A DNA stretch of 5,810 nt. Origin: Pseudofrankia asymbiotica (GTDB lineage Bacteria > Actinomycetota > Actinomycetes > Frankiales > Frankiaceae). The DNA lies in contig NZ_MOMC01000024.1 in NCBI RefSeq assembly GCF_001983105.1, positions 94,192-100,001 of the forward strand, in the 5' to 3' direction. Position 1 is the stretch's first letter; each line of letters begins with the position of its first letter. The position numbers and the translations under genes are program-made. This document shows positions 4,897 to 5,810 of this stretch, piece after piece. The notes beneath the pieces are model-generated. The model made no database searches and was not told where the DNA came from. It worked only from the letters and a program-made list of their open reading frames with translations.

Positions 4897-5810
4897 AGGC
4901 GACGGGGATGTCGCGGCGGCGCAGGCCGGCGAGGCCGGCGGCGCCGAGGGCCACGGCCAGGACGCACAGGACGGCCAGCGGGAGAGCGGTGACGGAGCCG
5001 CCGGGAGGGCGGGTCGCGTGGGTGAAGGGCGAGACGTCGAGGAGCCAGTGGCTCAGATTCAGGCCGGAGCCGACAAGCCCGATCAGCAGGCAGGTGGCCA
5101 GGGCTCCCCAGCCGACCGGCCACAGGCGCGGGAGCAGGCCGAACAGGGCGAGTGCCAACGCGGCGAGCACCGCCACGGCGGGCAGCTGAACGGCCGCCGC
5201 GCCGACTGCCCTGGCCGTCTCGTGGCCGACGTCGCCGGAGCTGGCCCCGTACACGAGTCCCGTGACGGCCCCGGCGGCCAGCATCGCGAGTGCCGGGCCG
5301 AGAACCGCCAGGACGAGATGGCTCGTGGCCCAGCGCAGCCGGCCCACGGCCGTGGTCAGGACGGGCTCCGCCCGGCCGCCCGCCTCCTCGGCGCGCAGGC
5401 GCAGCACCGCCTGGATGGCGTAGCCGGCGGCGATCATCCCGAGGATGGACATGATCGAAGCCAGGTAGGAGCTGACGAGCTCGGCCCGGCCGCCAAGGCG
5501 GGTGAGCACGTCCCGCAGGCCCGGGTTGTCGCCGACGATGTCCGTCACGCCACTCGCGACGCCGCCGAAGACGGCGCCGAGCAGCGCGAACCCGGCGACC
5601 CAGCCGGCGAGCAGCCCTCGATGCAGCCGCCAGGCCAGCGCCAGCGGCGAGCCGAACGCCGGCCGTGCCGTCGCCGGCCCGAGTCGGTCGGGCAGCAGGC
5701 CCGCGCCGAGGTCGCGCCGCGCCGACAGCGCCGCGGCCACCGCCACGAGCACGGCGACGATGCCGGCGGCCACCGCGAACACCCACCAGTGCCGGGCTCC
5801 GGACGGCCCG
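4895..5810 (-). CDS. ABC-2 permease, polyketide-antibiotic-exporter type, C-terminal part
   Basis: The frame is open from the right window edge to the TGA at 4895-4897, giving about 305 residues without a true start. The GTG at 5782 is internal: the codons upstream of it read on as PSGARHWWV. About seven hydrophobic segments are visible. The signature RLRAEEAGGRAEPVLTTAVG follows the AAGYAIQAVL segment, and GLRRRDIPVA ends the protein. Both fit the large actinobacterial permeases annotated as 'exporter of polyketide antibiotics', usually about 530 residues, so the N-terminal half lies outside. Such permeases work with a separate ATPase, normally encoded just upstream, to export drugs or lipophilic compounds across the cytoplasmic membrane. 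The substrate is unknown. The partner gene would be to the right of the window. Confidence 0.87.
   Translation of the reverse strand, partial: GPSGARHWWVFAVAAGIVAVLVAVAAALSARRDLGAGLLPDRLGPATARPAFGSPLALAWRLHRGLLAGWVAGFALLGAVFGGVASGVTDIVGDNPGLRDVLTRLGGRAELVSSYLASIMSILGMIAAGYAIQAVLRLRAEEAGGRAEPVLTTAVGRLRWATSHLVLAVLGPALAMLAAGAVTGLVYGASSGDVGHETARAVGAAAVQLPAVAVLAALALALFGLLPRLWPVGWGALATCLLIGLVGSGLNLSHWLLDVSPFTHATRPPGGSVTALPLAVLCVLAVALGAAGLAGLRRRDIPVA

Noticed and set aside
4035..5189. Plus-strand open frame of 384 codons across the HdeD and ABC permease genes
   Set aside because: It is antisense to two genes with clear membrane-family signatures. Its translation has no membrane or domain pattern and crosses the intergenic hairpins.
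5780..5782. GTG at 5782 as the start of the ABC permease
   Set aside because: The frame stays open to the window edge upstream of it with family-like sequence (a WW pair before the first hydrophobic segment). The remaining 295 residues are also much shorter than the usual length, so the gene is cut by the window.

Overview
The window looks like chromosomal DNA from a high-GC actinomycete, with Frankia- or Streptomyces-like taste. Most genes have a very strong G/C bias at third codon positions, start/stop overlaps of the ATGA type, and family-typical actinobacterial sequences. The genus is an inference. No rRNA, tRNA or CRISPR array was seen.

Layout. (1) Positions 1-497, minus strand: the N-terminal 165 residues of a polysaccharide deacetylase (NodB fold), cut by the left edge. 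It is clearly less GC-rich than the rest (about 61% by hand count) and carries a TTA codon. (2) Positions 498-1018: no intact gene. It holds the deacetylase ribosome-binding site, a probable frameshifted 3' remnant of a transposase (about 536-770, minus), a 9-bp tandem repeat, and the promoter/operator of the next operon. (3) Positions 1019-2435, plus strand: a tight three-gene operon with two 4-bp ATGA overlaps, encoding a VOC (glyoxalase/PhnB-like) protein, an ArsR-type repressor without metal-binding cysteines, and an SRPBCC (AHSA1-like) protein. A consensus -35 box, alternating GTTTCC/GGAAAC half-sites and the lack of a Shine-Dalgarno suggest a leaderless transcript controlled by the operon's own ArsR protein. 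A perfect 21-bp hairpin that includes the last stop codon closes it. (4) Positions 2549-4036, minus: one long reading frame joining an OsmC-type peroxiredoxin domain to a SAM-dependent methyltransferase domain, with a low-complexity Asp-Thr-Gly-Ala repeat inside the methyltransferase. (5) Positions 4131-4772, minus: an HdeD/DUF308 membrane protein. (6) Positions 4895-5810, minus: the C-terminal part of an ABC-2 permease of the 'polyketide antibiotic exporter' type, running off the right edge.

How they fit together. The right half (ABC exporter, HdeD-like protein, OsmC fusion) reads in one direction and has a stress/export flavour, but gaps of about 95-120 bp containing dyads separate the genes, so they may be separate units. 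The VOC-ArsR-SRPBCC operon converges on the OsmC fusion gene across a 113-bp gap dominated by the hairpin. The most unusual item is the OsmC-methyltransferase fusion.
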